The notes beneath the pieces are model-generated. The model was given only the letters and a program-made list of their open reading frames with translations, ran no database searches and was not told where the DNA came from. 53,870 bases of DNA from positions 1-53,870 of the forward strand of contig NZ_AULJ01000041.1 in NCBI RefSeq assembly GCF_000425225.1. Direction: 5' to 3'. Shown here piece by piece: positions 18,223 through 26,780 of this stretch (the stretch's first letter is position 1; each line of letters opens with the position of its first letter). Origin of the DNA: Pontibacillus marinus BH030004 = DSM 16465. GTDB taxonomy: Bacteria > Bacillota > Bacilli > Bacillales > BH030062. Position numbers and translations under genes: made by a program.

Positions 18223-18957
18223 TTAGGTAGATTGCATCGTTACTACATAACAGTTTCCACTTCCACTAAATAAAGATGACAAACGAGAAGCTTGATAACT
18301 CCGACTACTCAAGAACTGGGTTTGGGAACTCTCATGATCTATAGATCCATGAGAGGAGCTGCTTAAAACAACTTGGACCTGCTCCCTTTCTGAAGGATCT
18401 AATGTAAAGAAAGACTTAATATTGTGAGTAGCTAGTATTTTAAAGGATCCTTTAGCATCTTGGAAAGCATATTTTGCATTCACTTTCCTGTGATTTAAAT
18501 CATCTAATCCAATTAAACTAATCATTTCCCCTTTTGAAGATTCAAAGTTAACTCCAGAATTAGCCAAGATAGTGACATTACAATCCAATAGCATGGCATC
18601 TAACTCACGATAATCCCCTTCATAGTCACGGTCTCCCCACACAAAGAATAGAGGAACTTGAAGCATTTGAAGTGTTTGAATATTATCACGCACTTTTGAA
18701 TGAGGTACACGTTTATTGGAAAGGTCGCCTCCAATAATCACCATATCCACCTTTTCATTGATGCTCTCTATTGTTTCAGACAAAACTTTTCTTGAACCAA
18801 TATCCGTAATAAAGAATATACACACCTCTCCAAAGGTCTTCGGAAAGTCATGGCATACAAAATGGGTTCGAACAACTTGATCATGTTGAACAAAACAATA
18901 TCTATAAAGAACTAACAATATCACCACAAAAGCAATTATTCCACCAATAATGTACAA
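18223..18957 (-). CDS. ypbG: YpbG-like metallophosphoesterase with eroded active site
   Basis: A single N-terminal membrane anchor (about residues 4-20) precedes a calcineurin-like fold of 244 residues. The family order is recognisable but key metal ligands are changed. The first motif DxH reads DIG, GGDLS is kept, the GNHD/GNND position reads GDRD, the LxSHxP region reads LATHN, and the final GHTHGG reads SSHGSIDH. Activity is therefore doubtful or altered. The start is a TTG immediately after the stop of the preceding gene, with AAGGAG nine bases upstream. The assignment to YpbG rests on fold and on position in the ypb cluster. Confidence 0.75.
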   Translation of the reverse strand: MYIIGGIIAFVVILLVLYRYCFVQHDQVVRTHFVCHDFPKTFGEVCIFFITDIGSRKVLSETIESINEKVDMVIIGGDLSNKRVPHSKVRDNIQTLQMLQVPLFFVWGDRDYEGDYRELDAMLLDCNVTILANSGVNFESSKGEMISLIGLDDLNHRKVNAKYAFQDAKGSFKILATHNIKSFFTLDPSEREQVQVVLSSSSHGSIDHESSQTQFLSSRSYQASRLSSLFSGSGNCYVVTMQST

Positions 18958-19341
18958 TTAACCCCGCTCCTTAATTGTTTTCTTATGTTGTTTTCTATAA
19001 GACAATAACGTAAGAAGAGAATACATAAATGAAAATACGAAAAAAAACAAAACAATCTTAACAGAATATTGGATTAAGGTTATAGGAGTTACGTAAAGGA
19101 TTAGTCCTATGATTGATTTGACGGGAGAAGATTTTTCAATCAAAAAAATCTGCTGCAAAAGAAGAGCATGACTAATAAAACTAATAAAAAAAGCCACACT
19201 TCCTAAGAAGAAATCTACAGGATATAAAACACAAAGCATAATTGAATCCATAGTTAAAGGGACTTGTGCAAAAGGAATTACTAAAATGGAGAAAAAACAC
19301 CCTGTTAGAGCGATTCCTCCCCAAAATAGCATGATCATCAT
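18958..19341 (-). CDS. Small multi-spanning membrane protein in ypbF position
   Basis: This 127-residue protein has about four membrane spans and a basic C-terminus (KQHKKTIKERG). It occupies the place of ypbF in B. subtilis, but I cannot confirm homology by sequence, so no symbol is given. The ATG at 19341 has GGGAGG seven bases upstream, and that ribosome binding site is the arm of a strong hairpin. It is joined directly to ypbG, whose start codon follows its stop without a gap, so their translation is probably coupled. Confidence 0.7.
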   Translation of the reverse strand: MMIMLFWGGIALTGCFFSILVIPFAQVPLTMDSIMLCVLYPVDFFLGSVAFFISFISHALLLQQIFLIEKSSPVKSIIGLILYVTPITLIQYSVKIVLFFFVFSFMYSLLTLLSYRKQHKKTIKERG

Positions 19342-19345
19342 GAAA

Positions 19346-19384
19346 ACACCTCCCTAAAGACAAGATATGTCTATAGGGAGGTGT
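19346..19384 (-). promoter_or_regulatory. Hairpin sequestering the ribosome binding site of the 19341 gene
   Basis: Arms 19346-19356 and 19374-19384 pair perfectly over 11 bp. An inner stem AGACA/TGTCT with a five-base loop extends it after one mismatch. In the transcript the GGGAGGUGU that precedes the ATG at 19341 lies wholly in the 3' arm. It is followed by only UUUUC, so it is a weak terminator at best and more likely a translational or attenuation device. Confidence 0.75.
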
Positions 19385-19398
19385 ATAGTCAAACTGTC

Positions 19399-20031
19399 TT
19401 AACCTTCTTTGACATCTAATATACGAAAACCGGCTTTTTCAAGTCGATTAACAAAGCGATCAATATTATTTTTCTTTTCAATTTTAAGTACAATTCGACG
19501 AGCTAACTTATCCGTCTCATCAAAGGTAGCTAATGAAATAATATTTTCATGATATTGCTTTACAATTTCAGATAGTCGCAGAATTCTCCCCTCGGATTCC
19601 TCAGAAGTAAATGCAATTCGAACACCTGCTCGCTTCATTCCGAAAGCACTTTCAAATTGTTCAATGACATCATAGCGACTTACAATACCTAGAAACTTCT
19701 TATCTTTGTCGATGACAGCTATGATTGGAAACCCTTTAAATGCAGTTAATGTATGCTCGAAGACATCATCTTCTGTAATATATAGATCCGATTGACCATA
19801 AAACTCCTGCACTTTTTTCTCTTTTAAGAATGTATCTCTGTCTAAATCACTTTTAAAGAATGCTTGATAAATCATTTGTCTTGAAATTAAGCCTAGGAAT
19901 TTACCGTCTTCAATTACTGGCATCCCCTGGAAATCCTTCTCATTCAACCTATCCAAAACCTCTCCTAATGTTGCATCACCATTCGTAACTAATGTTTTGT
20001 GTGCTGGTTTCATCATACTTTTTACGAACAT
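19399..20031 (-). CDS. CBS-CBS-ACT domain protein (AcuB-like architecture)
   Basis: Two CBS domains occupy about residues 5-55 and 75-125 (GMPVIEDGKFLGLISR and PIIAVIDKDKKFLGIVSR are the adenosyl-binding strands). A C-terminal ACT-like segment runs from about 140 to 205. Such proteins sense adenine nucleotides or related ligands. AcuB of B. subtilis has the same layout, but the locus differs, so acuB is not assigned. The ATG at 20031 is preferred over a GTG at 20040 because GAGGTGA lies just upstream of the ATG. A 55-base hairpin-bearing spacer links it to the downstream membrane protein genes. Confidence 0.8.
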   Translation of the reverse strand: MFVKSMMKPAHKTLVTNGDATLGEVLDRLNEKDFQGMPVIEDGKFLGLISRQMIYQAFFKSDLDRDTFLKEKKVQEFYGQSDLYITEDDVFEHTLTAFKGFPIIAVIDKDKKFLGIVSRYDVIEQFESAFGMKRAGVRIAFTSEESEGRILRLSEIVKQYHENIISLATFDETDKLARRIVLKIEKKNNIDRFVNRLEKAGFRILDVKEG

Positions 20032-20197
20032 AGCCTTCACCTCTTATGACAAATAATCATTACATGTAACTTATATTTCGATAGAGATTAAAAAATCCCT
20101 CCCTTAATCAATTATTTCTTTTCGAATGAGACAAGTTATCAAGCCATAAACATGAGGTGAATGTACATTTGACTACGTATAGAAAGGAGCGACTAAT

Positions 20198-20413
20198 GTG
20201 TTTACACAAGTGAAGTATTGGAATCCATATATAGGTCCATTTGATCCTTGCCCTCCTATGCGCGTTAAAAGTTACCAAACTCCACCTAACCTTTATATAG
20301 GCTTCCAACCACCAAATATGGAACAGTATTCACCTCGCCAAGCATTACATTGCGGCACGCTATGGCCTGCATTTTATAGCCCGTATCCAAGTGATGGGAG
20401 GGAAGAAGAATGA
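20198..20413 (+). CDS. cotJA: Spore coat associated protein CotJA
   Basis: This 71-residue protein is rich in Pro, Tyr and aromatic residues (FDPCPPMRVKSYQTPPNLY), as in CotJA, and is deposited in the spore coat. The GTG start has AGGAG eight bases upstream. Its stop overlaps the cotJB start by four bases (ATGA). The operon is on the opposite strand to the surrounding ypb genes. The upstream 157 bases contain CATAAACAT, a possible sigma-E -10 element, but the -35 is weak. Confidence 0.92.
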   Translation: MFTQVKYWNPYIGPFDPCPPMRVKSYQTPPNLYIGFQPPNMEQYSPRQALHCGTLWPAFYSPYPSDGREEE

Positions 20414-20673
20414 GTAGAACATTACCTCCAGAATATTATGAATTGCTAGAAGAGCTTCAAGCAGTGGATTTTGTTTTAGTGGAACTAACATTGTATTTAG
20501 ATACACATCCTAACGATTACAACGCCATTCAGCAATTCAATCATTTTGCCAAACAGAGTAAACAATTAAGGAAACAATATGAGGAACTGTATGGACCGTT
20601 AATGCAATATGGTAAAAGTTACTCTGGCTATCCATGGAACTGGGATGATGCCCCATGGCCTTGGCAAGTTTAG
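20410..20673 (+). CDS. cotJB: Spore coat protein CotJB
   Basis: This 87-residue protein carries the CotJB pattern PPEYYELLEELQAVDFVLVE, a DTHPND segment and C-terminal Trp/Tyr residues. GGGAGG lies nine bases before the ATG within cotJA. It is translationally coupled to cotJA and followed by cotJC after 39 bases. CotJB acts in coat assembly in the mother cell. Confidence 0.93.
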   Translation: MSRTLPPEYYELLEELQAVDFVLVELTLYLDTHPNDYNAIQQFNHFAKQSKQLRKQYEELYGPLMQYGKSYSGYPWNWDDAPWPWQV

Positions 20674-20712
20674 AGGTTTAATGATGAGATATAGAAAAGG
20701 AGGTCATTTCTT

Positions 20713-21282
20713 TTGTGGAATTACGAAAAAAAGCTCCAGTACCCAGTGCGTGTAAGCACTTGTAATCCTCGTTTAGCAAAATTTTTAATTGAACAATACG
20801 GTGGTGCTGATGGAGAGTTAGCAGCAGCACTACGATACTTAAACCAGAGATATTCAATTCCTGATAAAGTAATTGGCTTGCTAACAGATATCGGTACTGA
20901 AGAATTTGCTCATTTGGAAATGATTGCAACAATGGTGTATAAATTGACTAAGGATGCAACTCCAGAGCAAATGAAAGAAGCAGGACTTGGTGCACATTAT
21001 GCAACTCATGATAAAGCATTGTTTTATCATAATGCTGCCGGAGTTCCTTGGACAGCATCATACATTCAGGCAAAAGGAGACCCGATCGCTGACCTCTACG
21101 AAGACATTGCTGCTGAAGAAAAAGCAAGAGCCACCTATCAATGGATCATCAATATGTCAGATGATCCTGACTTAAATGATGGACTAAAATTCCTAAGAGA
21201 AAGAGAAATTATACACTCTCAACGCTTCCGGGAGGCTGTTGAGATATTAAAAGAAGAAAGAGATAAGCAGATTTACTTCTAA
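20713..21282 (+). CDS. cotJC: Spore coat protein CotJC, manganese catalase family
   Basis: This 189-residue protein is a member of the dimanganese catalase family found in spore coats. Putative metal-binding helices contain EEFAHLEMI and EDIAAEEKARATY, and a further HSQRFREA segment lies near the end. The start is a TTG at 20713 with AGGAGG about eight bases upstream, giving MWNYEKKLQYPV, the usual CotJC N-terminus. It is the last gene of the cotJ operon. Confidence 0.93.
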   Translation: MWNYEKKLQYPVRVSTCNPRLAKFLIEQYGGADGELAAALRYLNQRYSIPDKVIGLLTDIGTEEFAHLEMIATMVYKLTKDATPEQMKEAGLGAHYATHDKALFYHNAAGVPWTASYIQAKGDPIADLYEDIAAEEKARATYQWIINMSDDPDLNDGLKFLREREIIHSQRFREAVEILKEERDKQIYF

Positions 21283-21285
21283 AAG

Positions 21286-21326
21286 AAAAAAGGACTGTTC
21301 TCCTAAATAAATGGAGGCAGTCCTTT
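21286..21326. terminator. Terminator between convergent cotJC and ypbE
   Basis: A 9-bp stem (21289-21297 with 21318-21326) encloses a second CTCC/GGAG pairing. On the minus strand it is followed by TTTTTTCTTTTAG, so it serves ypbE best; the plus-strand tail is not T-rich. Confidence 0.8.
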
Positions 21327-21336
21327 CATTATGTAA

Positions 21337-21999
21337 CTATTTAGGGATAAGAAGCGTCTGACCAACATAGATTTCTTCTGCTTCTAAATGGTTTGCTCTT
21401 ATAATACGTTTTTCTCCATCTTTACTATTATAAAATTTCATTGAGATGGAGAATAAGGTGTCCCCTTCCTTTACAACATATTCCTGATATGTAATGGTTG
21501 CACCATCTTTAGTGGAAGCAACGTCATCCTTATTTCCCTTTTCGCTATTTCTTTCAGAAGTATCTGATGTTTTTACACTTGTTCCTTTTTCCTCTTCATT
21601 TTTTAAGCCCAATCCAGTTTCTGGTGATTTTTTCTGTCGCGTTAACTCCATCATATAACTCGCATCTGAAGCTTTAGCAGATTGAACAGATCCAAGTGAT
21701 CCCCCTGATTCATCCTGCTTTCCCCATAAGTTGTATATCGGAATTAATAATACAAGTATAATAAATAACACAATTAAAAGGCGAATAAGCGGATAACGAA
21801 CTTTCCACTTATACCCTGTTTTTTTATCTTTATGTGTTTCACTTCTTGGTGGGAGATTTAAAACATTCAACTCCTCTTCATTTGCATCTGCGTACTTATG
21901 GTCACCTGCTTTTTCTTCCATACTTTCTTCATTCGTATGATGCATTCTTTGTCTAAGCACTTGAGCTTGATCTTCAAACTGTTCAGACGAATTCGACAT
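21337..21999 (-). CDS. ypbE: YpbE-like membrane-anchored LysM protein
   Basis: The 220-residue protein has a charged cytoplasmic N-terminus, one membrane span at about residues 71-91 (LIRLLIVLFIILVLLIPI), a low-complexity Ser/Lys/Glu linker, and a C-terminal LysM domain (VVKEGDTLFSISMKFY to YVGQTLLIPK) that should bind peptidoglycan outside the membrane. Layout and position next to ypbD match YpbE. Its stop is followed by the shared terminator. It begins five bases after ypbD. Confidence 0.85.
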   Translation of the reverse strand: MSNSSEQFEDQAQVLRQRMHHTNEESMEEKAGDHKYADANEEELNVLNLPPRSETHKDKKTGYKWKVRYPLIRLLIVLFIILVLLIPIYNLWGKQDESGGSLGSVQSAKASDASYMMELTRQKKSPETGLGLKNEEEKGTSVKTSDTSERNSEKGNKDDVASTKDGATITYQEYVVKEGDTLFSISMKFYNSKDGEKRIIRANHLEAEEIYVGQTLLIPK

Positions 22000-22003
22000 C
22001 CGA

Positions 22004-22585
22004 TCACCCCATTATTTTAAAACGAATCATAAGTCCTAAGATAAAATCAATTATAAAATGTGCTGTAATGGTGACAAGTAAATTGTTTGTAACTTCAAAC
22101 ATCCAGCCTAAATAGAAGCTAATTAAAAGAACAGAGATGAGTAAAACTGGTTTTGTTAAATAGCGAAGATGAATGAAAGCAAAAGCAATGCTTGCCGTAA
22201 TATAGCCAAATGTTGTATGCAGTATACCTCTAAACAAGAGTTCCTCTGCAAAAGCAACAAGGAAAGCAATCCATAATATTTCGAAAACCGGACGACTTCG
22301 GAATACTTTTTCATTAATTCCTCCATCATCATAAAATCGTTTAGGTAGACAAATCATTAATAATACATCAATAATAATAACTAAGAACCCTGCTGAAACA
22401 CCATAAATTAAGATTTCATTAACATCATACTTCCATAAATCAAGCCATTTCGTCAATGAAGGAAATAAAAATATACTTGCAATCATAGTAATCGCAAGGA
22501 TAATTCCTTGAGTTAAATATAGATGATTGACCACTTGCCGATCAGATAATTGTTTGATGATTTCAGCTTGATTTGTCCACTTCAT
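22004..22585 (-). CDS. ypbD: CPBP family intramembrane metalloprotease (YpbD)
   Basis: This polytopic protein has the three CAAX-protease-like (Abi) motifs: EELLFRG, FAFIHLRY and HFIIDFI, which supply the glutamates and histidines of the active site. The start at 22585 has AAGGGGAT upstream; a TTG at 22603 is possible but would include that site. The gene starts inside the last 23 bases of recQ, so it is translationally coupled. Substrates are not known. Confidence 0.88.
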   Translation of the reverse strand: MKWTNQAEIIKQLSDRQVVNHLYLTQGIILAITMIASIFLFPSLTKWLDLWKYDVNEILIYGVSAGFLVIIIDVLLMICLPKRFYDDGGINEKVFRSRPVFEILWIAFLVAFAEELLFRGILHTTFGYITASIAFAFIHLRYLTKPVLLISVLLISFYLGWMFEVTNNLLVTITAHFIIDFILGLMIRFKIMG

Positions 22586-24119
22586 TATAATCCCCTTGTA
22601 CAAAAATCCTTTTTAGCTCCATTTCCCAATCCGATGTTTTTGGGGCAGGTTGTTGATGTTCTACAACCCATTCATCAAAACGGAAATCGCAATGATCACA
22701 ACAGAACCCCGTTGGCTCTTTTAGAGAAGATTGAAAGGGCTCATACAAAAATGTTCGTCTACATTCATTTTGATGGATCCAATGAAGCAACCATGATAGT
22801 TTCTGCTGTTTCAGATTCATTCTTTCTACAATAAAAGCTTGAATATGTTGAAACGTTTTATTCCATTCATATTTATCATAAAGAATACTTCTTCCATCTA
22901 TCATATCATGTTTCTCAAATTGATATTTTAAAAACCTCCAATGAATTTCATTAATTTCTAAAAATGATTCTACTTCACTATCTTGAAGTGGGAGGAGCTT
23001 GTTTTCATTGGCAAGATTAGCTAAATAGTTCATGACTTTATGAATTGTGTATTCATCTGGTAGCTCACTTTCAAATAACTTTCGAGGAATTTCACTATCT
23101 CCCGGTGCATACAACGTTAAACTAACACTTTGCTTCCCATCTCGTCCCGCTCGTCCTATTTCTTGTAAAAATGATTCTACTTGAGAAGGAATATGTGCAT
23201 GAATAATCAATCGAATATCCGGCTTGTTCACCCCCATACCAAAGGCACTTGTACAGCATATTACATCCAATTGATTGTTCATAAATTGTTGTTGTATCAA
23301 TAAACGGTCTGTTTGTTCCATACCTCCATGATAAAAGGCAACCCTTAAATCACTTAAAGCATGGGATAACTCATAAGCAGCCTTTTCTGTCCATTGCCGA
23401 CTGGTAAAGTAAATCATAGCTGGTACACGGCCTTCAGATAACACCTGTTTCATTCGATCCAGTTTATCTTGCATGCCCTCTAAGTGCTCTATAACAAAAG
23501 CAATATTTTCACGATCCATTGGATAAATGTGCTTTTTCATATTTGGTCGGCCGATTTGCGCCATAATATCCTGTTGAACGACCATAGGAGCTGTTGCACT
23601 TAATGCAAGAACTCGAGGTTCCCCTAAACGTCGTAACACTCGATCTAGCTTTAAATAATCTGGTCGAAACTCATGCCCCCATTGTGAAATACAATGAGCT
23701 TCGTCAATGACAAAAAGAGAAACATTTACTTGGTCCTCAAGCTGTTGTAAGAAGTGATTATTCTGAAGCATCTCAGGTGAACAATAAATTAATTGATAAG
23801 CGTTCAGTCTTGTCATGATATCTTTTTTTTGTTGAAAATCAAGAAAACTGTTAATAGCTGTGACCCGTTTATAACCTTGCTGTTTGAGTTGCTTTACTTG
23901 GTCAACCATTAATGAAATAAGAGGTGATACGACCAGGACTGTCCCTTCCATAAGTATAGAAGGTAGTTGATAGCACATGGACTTACCAGTTCCTGTTGGT
24001 AGAATACCTAGTACGTCCTCTCCTTTCATTAAGTCTTCAATAATTTCTTTTTGCCCTTCACGAAAAGAAGTAAAGCCAAAAGCTCGTTGTAAATGATCTT
24101 CTAATCGTAATTTTTCCAT
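22563..24119 (-). CDS. recS: ATP-dependent DNA helicase, short RecQ (RecS)
   Basis: RecQ-type 3'-5' helicases act in recombinational repair and at stalled forks. Walker A (PTGTGKSMCYQLP, about residue 38), DEAH box (VIDEAHCISQWGHEFRPDY), ALSATA and the C-terminal helicase motifs (GMGVNKPDIRLIIH, QEIGRAGRDG) are present. A small zinc-binding region follows (CCDHCDF near the end). There is no HRDC domain and the length is 518 residues, which separates this RecS type from full-length RecQ. Cluster ypbB-recS-ypbD matches B. subtilis. Confidence 0.93.
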   Translation of the reverse strand: MEKLRLEDHLQRAFGFTSFREGQKEIIEDLMKGEDVLGILPTGTGKSMCYQLPSILMEGTVLVVSPLISLMVDQVKQLKQQGYKRVTAINSFLDFQQKKDIMTRLNAYQLIYCSPEMLQNNHFLQQLEDQVNVSLFVIDEAHCISQWGHEFRPDYLKLDRVLRRLGEPRVLALSATAPMVVQQDIMAQIGRPNMKKHIYPMDRENIAFVIEHLEGMQDKLDRMKQVLSEGRVPAMIYFTSRQWTEKAAYELSHALSDLRVAFYHGGMEQTDRLLIQQQFMNNQLDVICCTSAFGMGVNKPDIRLIIHAHIPSQVESFLQEIGRAGRDGKQSVSLTLYAPGDSEIPRKLFESELPDEYTIHKVMNYLANLANENKLLPLQDSEVESFLEINEIHWRFLKYQFEKHDMIDGRSILYDKYEWNKTFQHIQAFIVERMNLKQQKLSWLLHWIHQNECRRTFLYEPFQSSLKEPTGFCCDHCDFRFDEWVVEHQQPAPKTSDWEMELKRIFVQGDYNEVDKSS

Positions 24120-24132
24120 AAATCATCCACCT

Positions 24133-25161
24133 CTACTGTGATGCTAATACTAAACGGATCTGAAAATAACTATATTCTTCTTCTAAGTTTTCTTTAATAA
24201 CCTTTAATTTGTTGGTGTTTAAGTGATTTGCCACACGGGAAATGTTTTGTACCGCATCGGTTGAAACAAATTGTTCAACTGAGAAAGAAGGGTCCACCAA
24301 GGCAATTTCAACGATATGATCTTGTATTGTACTGGTTTTTAATCGTCTAATTCTCGTAATGGTTTCAAAAGTGTGACCTTTTCGTAGTAACTCTAACGTT
24401 TTTTTAGCCGATTGAGTTATAGGCAATTCTTGAACCAAGTCATTACAAAAGCCAAAAAGAAATGGATAAGATTGAGGAGCGTTCAAAACATTCTGAAGCA
24501 GAAAGTGTATGGCTGATGTTATATAAACATCTACATCTAGCTTTTTTAAATTAAAATGAAAAGCGAGCTGCTCTTTACTCAATCCATATCGATGTCCACC
24601 TGTCATTCGTTGAGTCAAAAGTTCTGCAAGCCATGAAGGGAACTGAGAAAACAAGTTGTACAGTTCATTGTATAGGTGATCGAGGAGATTTTGTAAATCA
24701 TGTTTTTCATGTTGATACTTTGCTTTCACCCATTGTAAAATCTCTTTTCGTTCATCGATTGGAATAAATTGATTTTGACCTTGTTCAATATTTGAGGCTG
24801 TCTGAACAAATAATAAAAATCGCGACCAAAACAGTTGGTCCATTTGATGGTATTGTAAACCATTTAGCCATTGAAGTTCCTCGACAGCGTCACGTTGTAT
24901 TTCAGATAACCCAAGCGATGTAACGAGGTATTGCCCCTGCTCCTCTTGAATAAACCCTTTAGCTTGAAGATCCATAAGTTCTTGGTGTAGCTCTTCTCTC
25001 TTGAGTGAGCGGCAAATTCCAAAAAAAGAAGTGAGGTTATAAGCGTGAATATCCTGGAACGTTTGGGAAGATCGTTTACCTACAAGCATATGATAGATGG
25101 CAGCTTCTGTCCGTTCACCTTTAAATGCGGAAATACTATGTATGATTAAATATTGAAACAA
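24133..25161 (-). CDS. ypbB: YpbB-like protein, helicase-associated helix-turn-helix
   Basis: This 342-residue mainly helical protein precedes recS by 13 bases, as YpbB does in Bacillus. The C-terminal segment (AKKTLELLRKGHTFETITRIRRLKTSTIQDHIVEI as a region, about residues 250-290) has the form of the helix-turn-helix found at the ends of some RecQ proteins. It may therefore supply DNA binding to the short RecS, which is inference. The start is a TTG with GAGG eight bases upstream. Confidence 0.85.
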   Translation of the reverse strand: MFQYLIIHSISAFKGERTEAAIYHMLVGKRSSQTFQDIHAYNLTSFFGICRSLKREELHQELMDLQAKGFIQEEQGQYLVTSLGLSEIQRDAVEELQWLNGLQYHQMDQLFWSRFLLFVQTASNIEQGQNQFIPIDERKEILQWVKAKYQHEKHDLQNLLDHLYNELYNLFSQFPSWLAELLTQRMTGGHRYGLSKEQLAFHFNLKKLDVDVYITSAIHFLLQNVLNAPQSYPFLFGFCNDLVQELPITQSAKKTLELLRKGHTFETITRIRRLKTSTIQDHIVEIALVDPSFSVEQFVSTDAVQNISRVANHLNTNKLKVIKENLEEEYSYFQIRLVLASQ

Positions 25162-25348
25162 TGTAGCGACCTCACTTTTTTTAAGCGAAATTTTATATCC
25201 TGATATGGTCCCGCCCTATAGACGATTTAATGTTGAAAAGTTTAAAAAGTAGCTTTACAATAAGATTGAGGCGAATGTTTCCAAATCAGGATACTTATAT
25301 ATGTATTAATAGATCCTTTTCGGATCATGATTTTATAGGAGGGTATGA

Positions 25349-25600
<252 letters not shown>

Positions 25601-25608
25601 ATGATTTG

Positions 25609-25639
25609 ATCCCTTCACTAGTAAGTGGAGGGATTTTTA
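25609..25639 (+). terminator. Intrinsic terminator of fer
   Basis: ATCCCTTCACT pairs with AGTGGAGGGAT (four-base loop, one G-T pair) and is followed by TTTTTAT. It can also face the convergent regulator at 25642. Confidence 0.9.
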
Positions 25640-25641
25640 TA

Positions 25642-26094
25642 TTATGAATTTGAAAGTTCTTTTAATTTTTCTTGCGCTTCTCCTTGATCGAAAGTACTAA
25701 AATATCGGTAGAATTGGTCATCGATTATTCGATAATGTTGGCTAATTACGTTTTGCTGAAGTGTAAAGCCACCTCGTTCTTCTACTTTTGCCCACCATAC
25801 TTTACCACCCATAGTTCGTTGTCTAGGACGATCAACATGCTCATGAGCTACTGTTTCCACAACCTCAATTGGGTCAGCTCCAAGTGTATTTTGTATGACT
25901 TCGCTATCTCGAAATAGTGCACACATTGCAACCATAGTCGTCCACCCTGCTTCAGTACGACCCTTTTCAATTTGGACAAGTGTTTTTTTAGAAATTCCTA
26001 ATATCACTGCCATTCGATCTTGTGTGTACCCTTTTTCAACACGTACAAGCTTTAGTTTTGACGATAGTTGTTCAACGATCATTTGTTGATCCAT
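25642..26094 (-). CDS. XRE family helix-turn-helix regulator
   Basis: The N-terminal half is a lambda-repressor-like DNA-binding domain (LKLVRVEKGYTQDRMAVILGISKKTLVQIEKG region, about residues 12-50). The C-terminal half, with KVWWAKVEERGGFTLQQN and QHYRIIDD, is of a type I do not recognise. The start is uncertain: in-frame ATGs lie at 26139, 26106 and 26094. The longest reading, from 26199, would run to within 29 bases of the divergent ppa gene and leave no room for a promoter. The choice of 26094 gives 150 residues and has GGTGA five bases upstream. Target genes are unknown. Confidence 0.75.
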   Translation of the reverse strand: MDQQMIVEQLSSKLKLVRVEKGYTQDRMAVILGISKKTLVQIEKGRTEAGWTTMVAMCALFRDSEVIQNTLGADPIEVVETVAHEHVDRPRQRTMGGKVWWAKVEERGGFTLQQNVISQHYRIIDDQFYRYFSTFDQGEAQEKLKELSNS

Positions 26095-26227
26095 TTGTGT
26101 CACCATTCCAATCTTATTTCGATAACAATATTTTAACATGTTCTCTACTTTCCTTCCTACTAAAATGTTGATATAATATGAAACCGTAGGCACATACATA
26201 AATTTTGTATCAATAGGAGGATGTCGT

Positions 26228-26719
26228 ATGGCTGAAAATAAAGTATTAGACGTATTTATTGAAATACCTACAGGAAGTCAAAACAAATATGAATATGATA
26301 AAGAACAAGGTGTCTTTAAGCTAGACCGTGTACTATTCTCTTCTCAATTCTATCCAGCTGAATATGGGTATATAGATGAAACACTTGCATTGGATGATGA
26401 CCCACTAGATGCATTAGTTCTAGTAACAAATCCAACATTCCCTGGCTGTGTTATTGAATCTCGAGTTATCGGATTCTTAAACATGATTGATGATGGTGAA
26501 GAAGACCAGAAGCTTCTAGCTGTACCAACAGAAGATCCTCGCTTCAAGGATGTACACACACTAGATGATGTACCTCAACACAAGCTTGAAGAGATTTCTC
26601 ATTTCTTCAAGACGTATAAAGATCTTCAAGGTAAGATCACAGAAATCGGTGAATGGGAAGGCGTTGAAGCAGCAAACAAGCTTATCGACGATTGCCTAGA
26701 TCGGTATAAAAGTGAATAA
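26228..26719 (+). CDS. ppa: Inorganic pyrophosphatase, family I
   Basis: This soluble Mg2+-dependent enzyme hydrolyses pyrophosphate. The family I signature DDDPLDALVL, with its metal-binding aspartates, and EIPTGSQNKYEYD at the N-terminus are clear; length is 163 residues. B. subtilis uses the unrelated family II enzyme PpaC, so this is a difference from the model species. AGGAGG precedes the ATG. TATAAT at 26172-26177 is a likely -10 element, though the -35 is poor. A terminator follows. Confidence 0.94.
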   Translation: MAENKVLDVFIEIPTGSQNKYEYDKEQGVFKLDRVLFSSQFYPAEYGYIDETLALDDDPLDALVLVTNPTFPGCVIESRVIGFLNMIDDGEEDQKLLAVPTEDPRFKDVHTLDDVPQHKLEEISHFFKTYKDLQGKITEIGEWEGVEAANKLIDDCLDRYKSE

Positions 26720-26729
26720 CTTTAATGGG

Positions 26730-26762
26730 AAAAGCAGTGCATGAGTGCACTGCTTTTTTTTA
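26730..26762 (+). terminator. Intrinsic terminator of ppa
   Basis: AAAAGCAGTGCA pairs perfectly with TGCACTGCTTTT around a four-base loop and is followed by a T run. Confidence 0.92.
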
Positions 26763-26780
26763 TTTTACTTATTCTATTAA

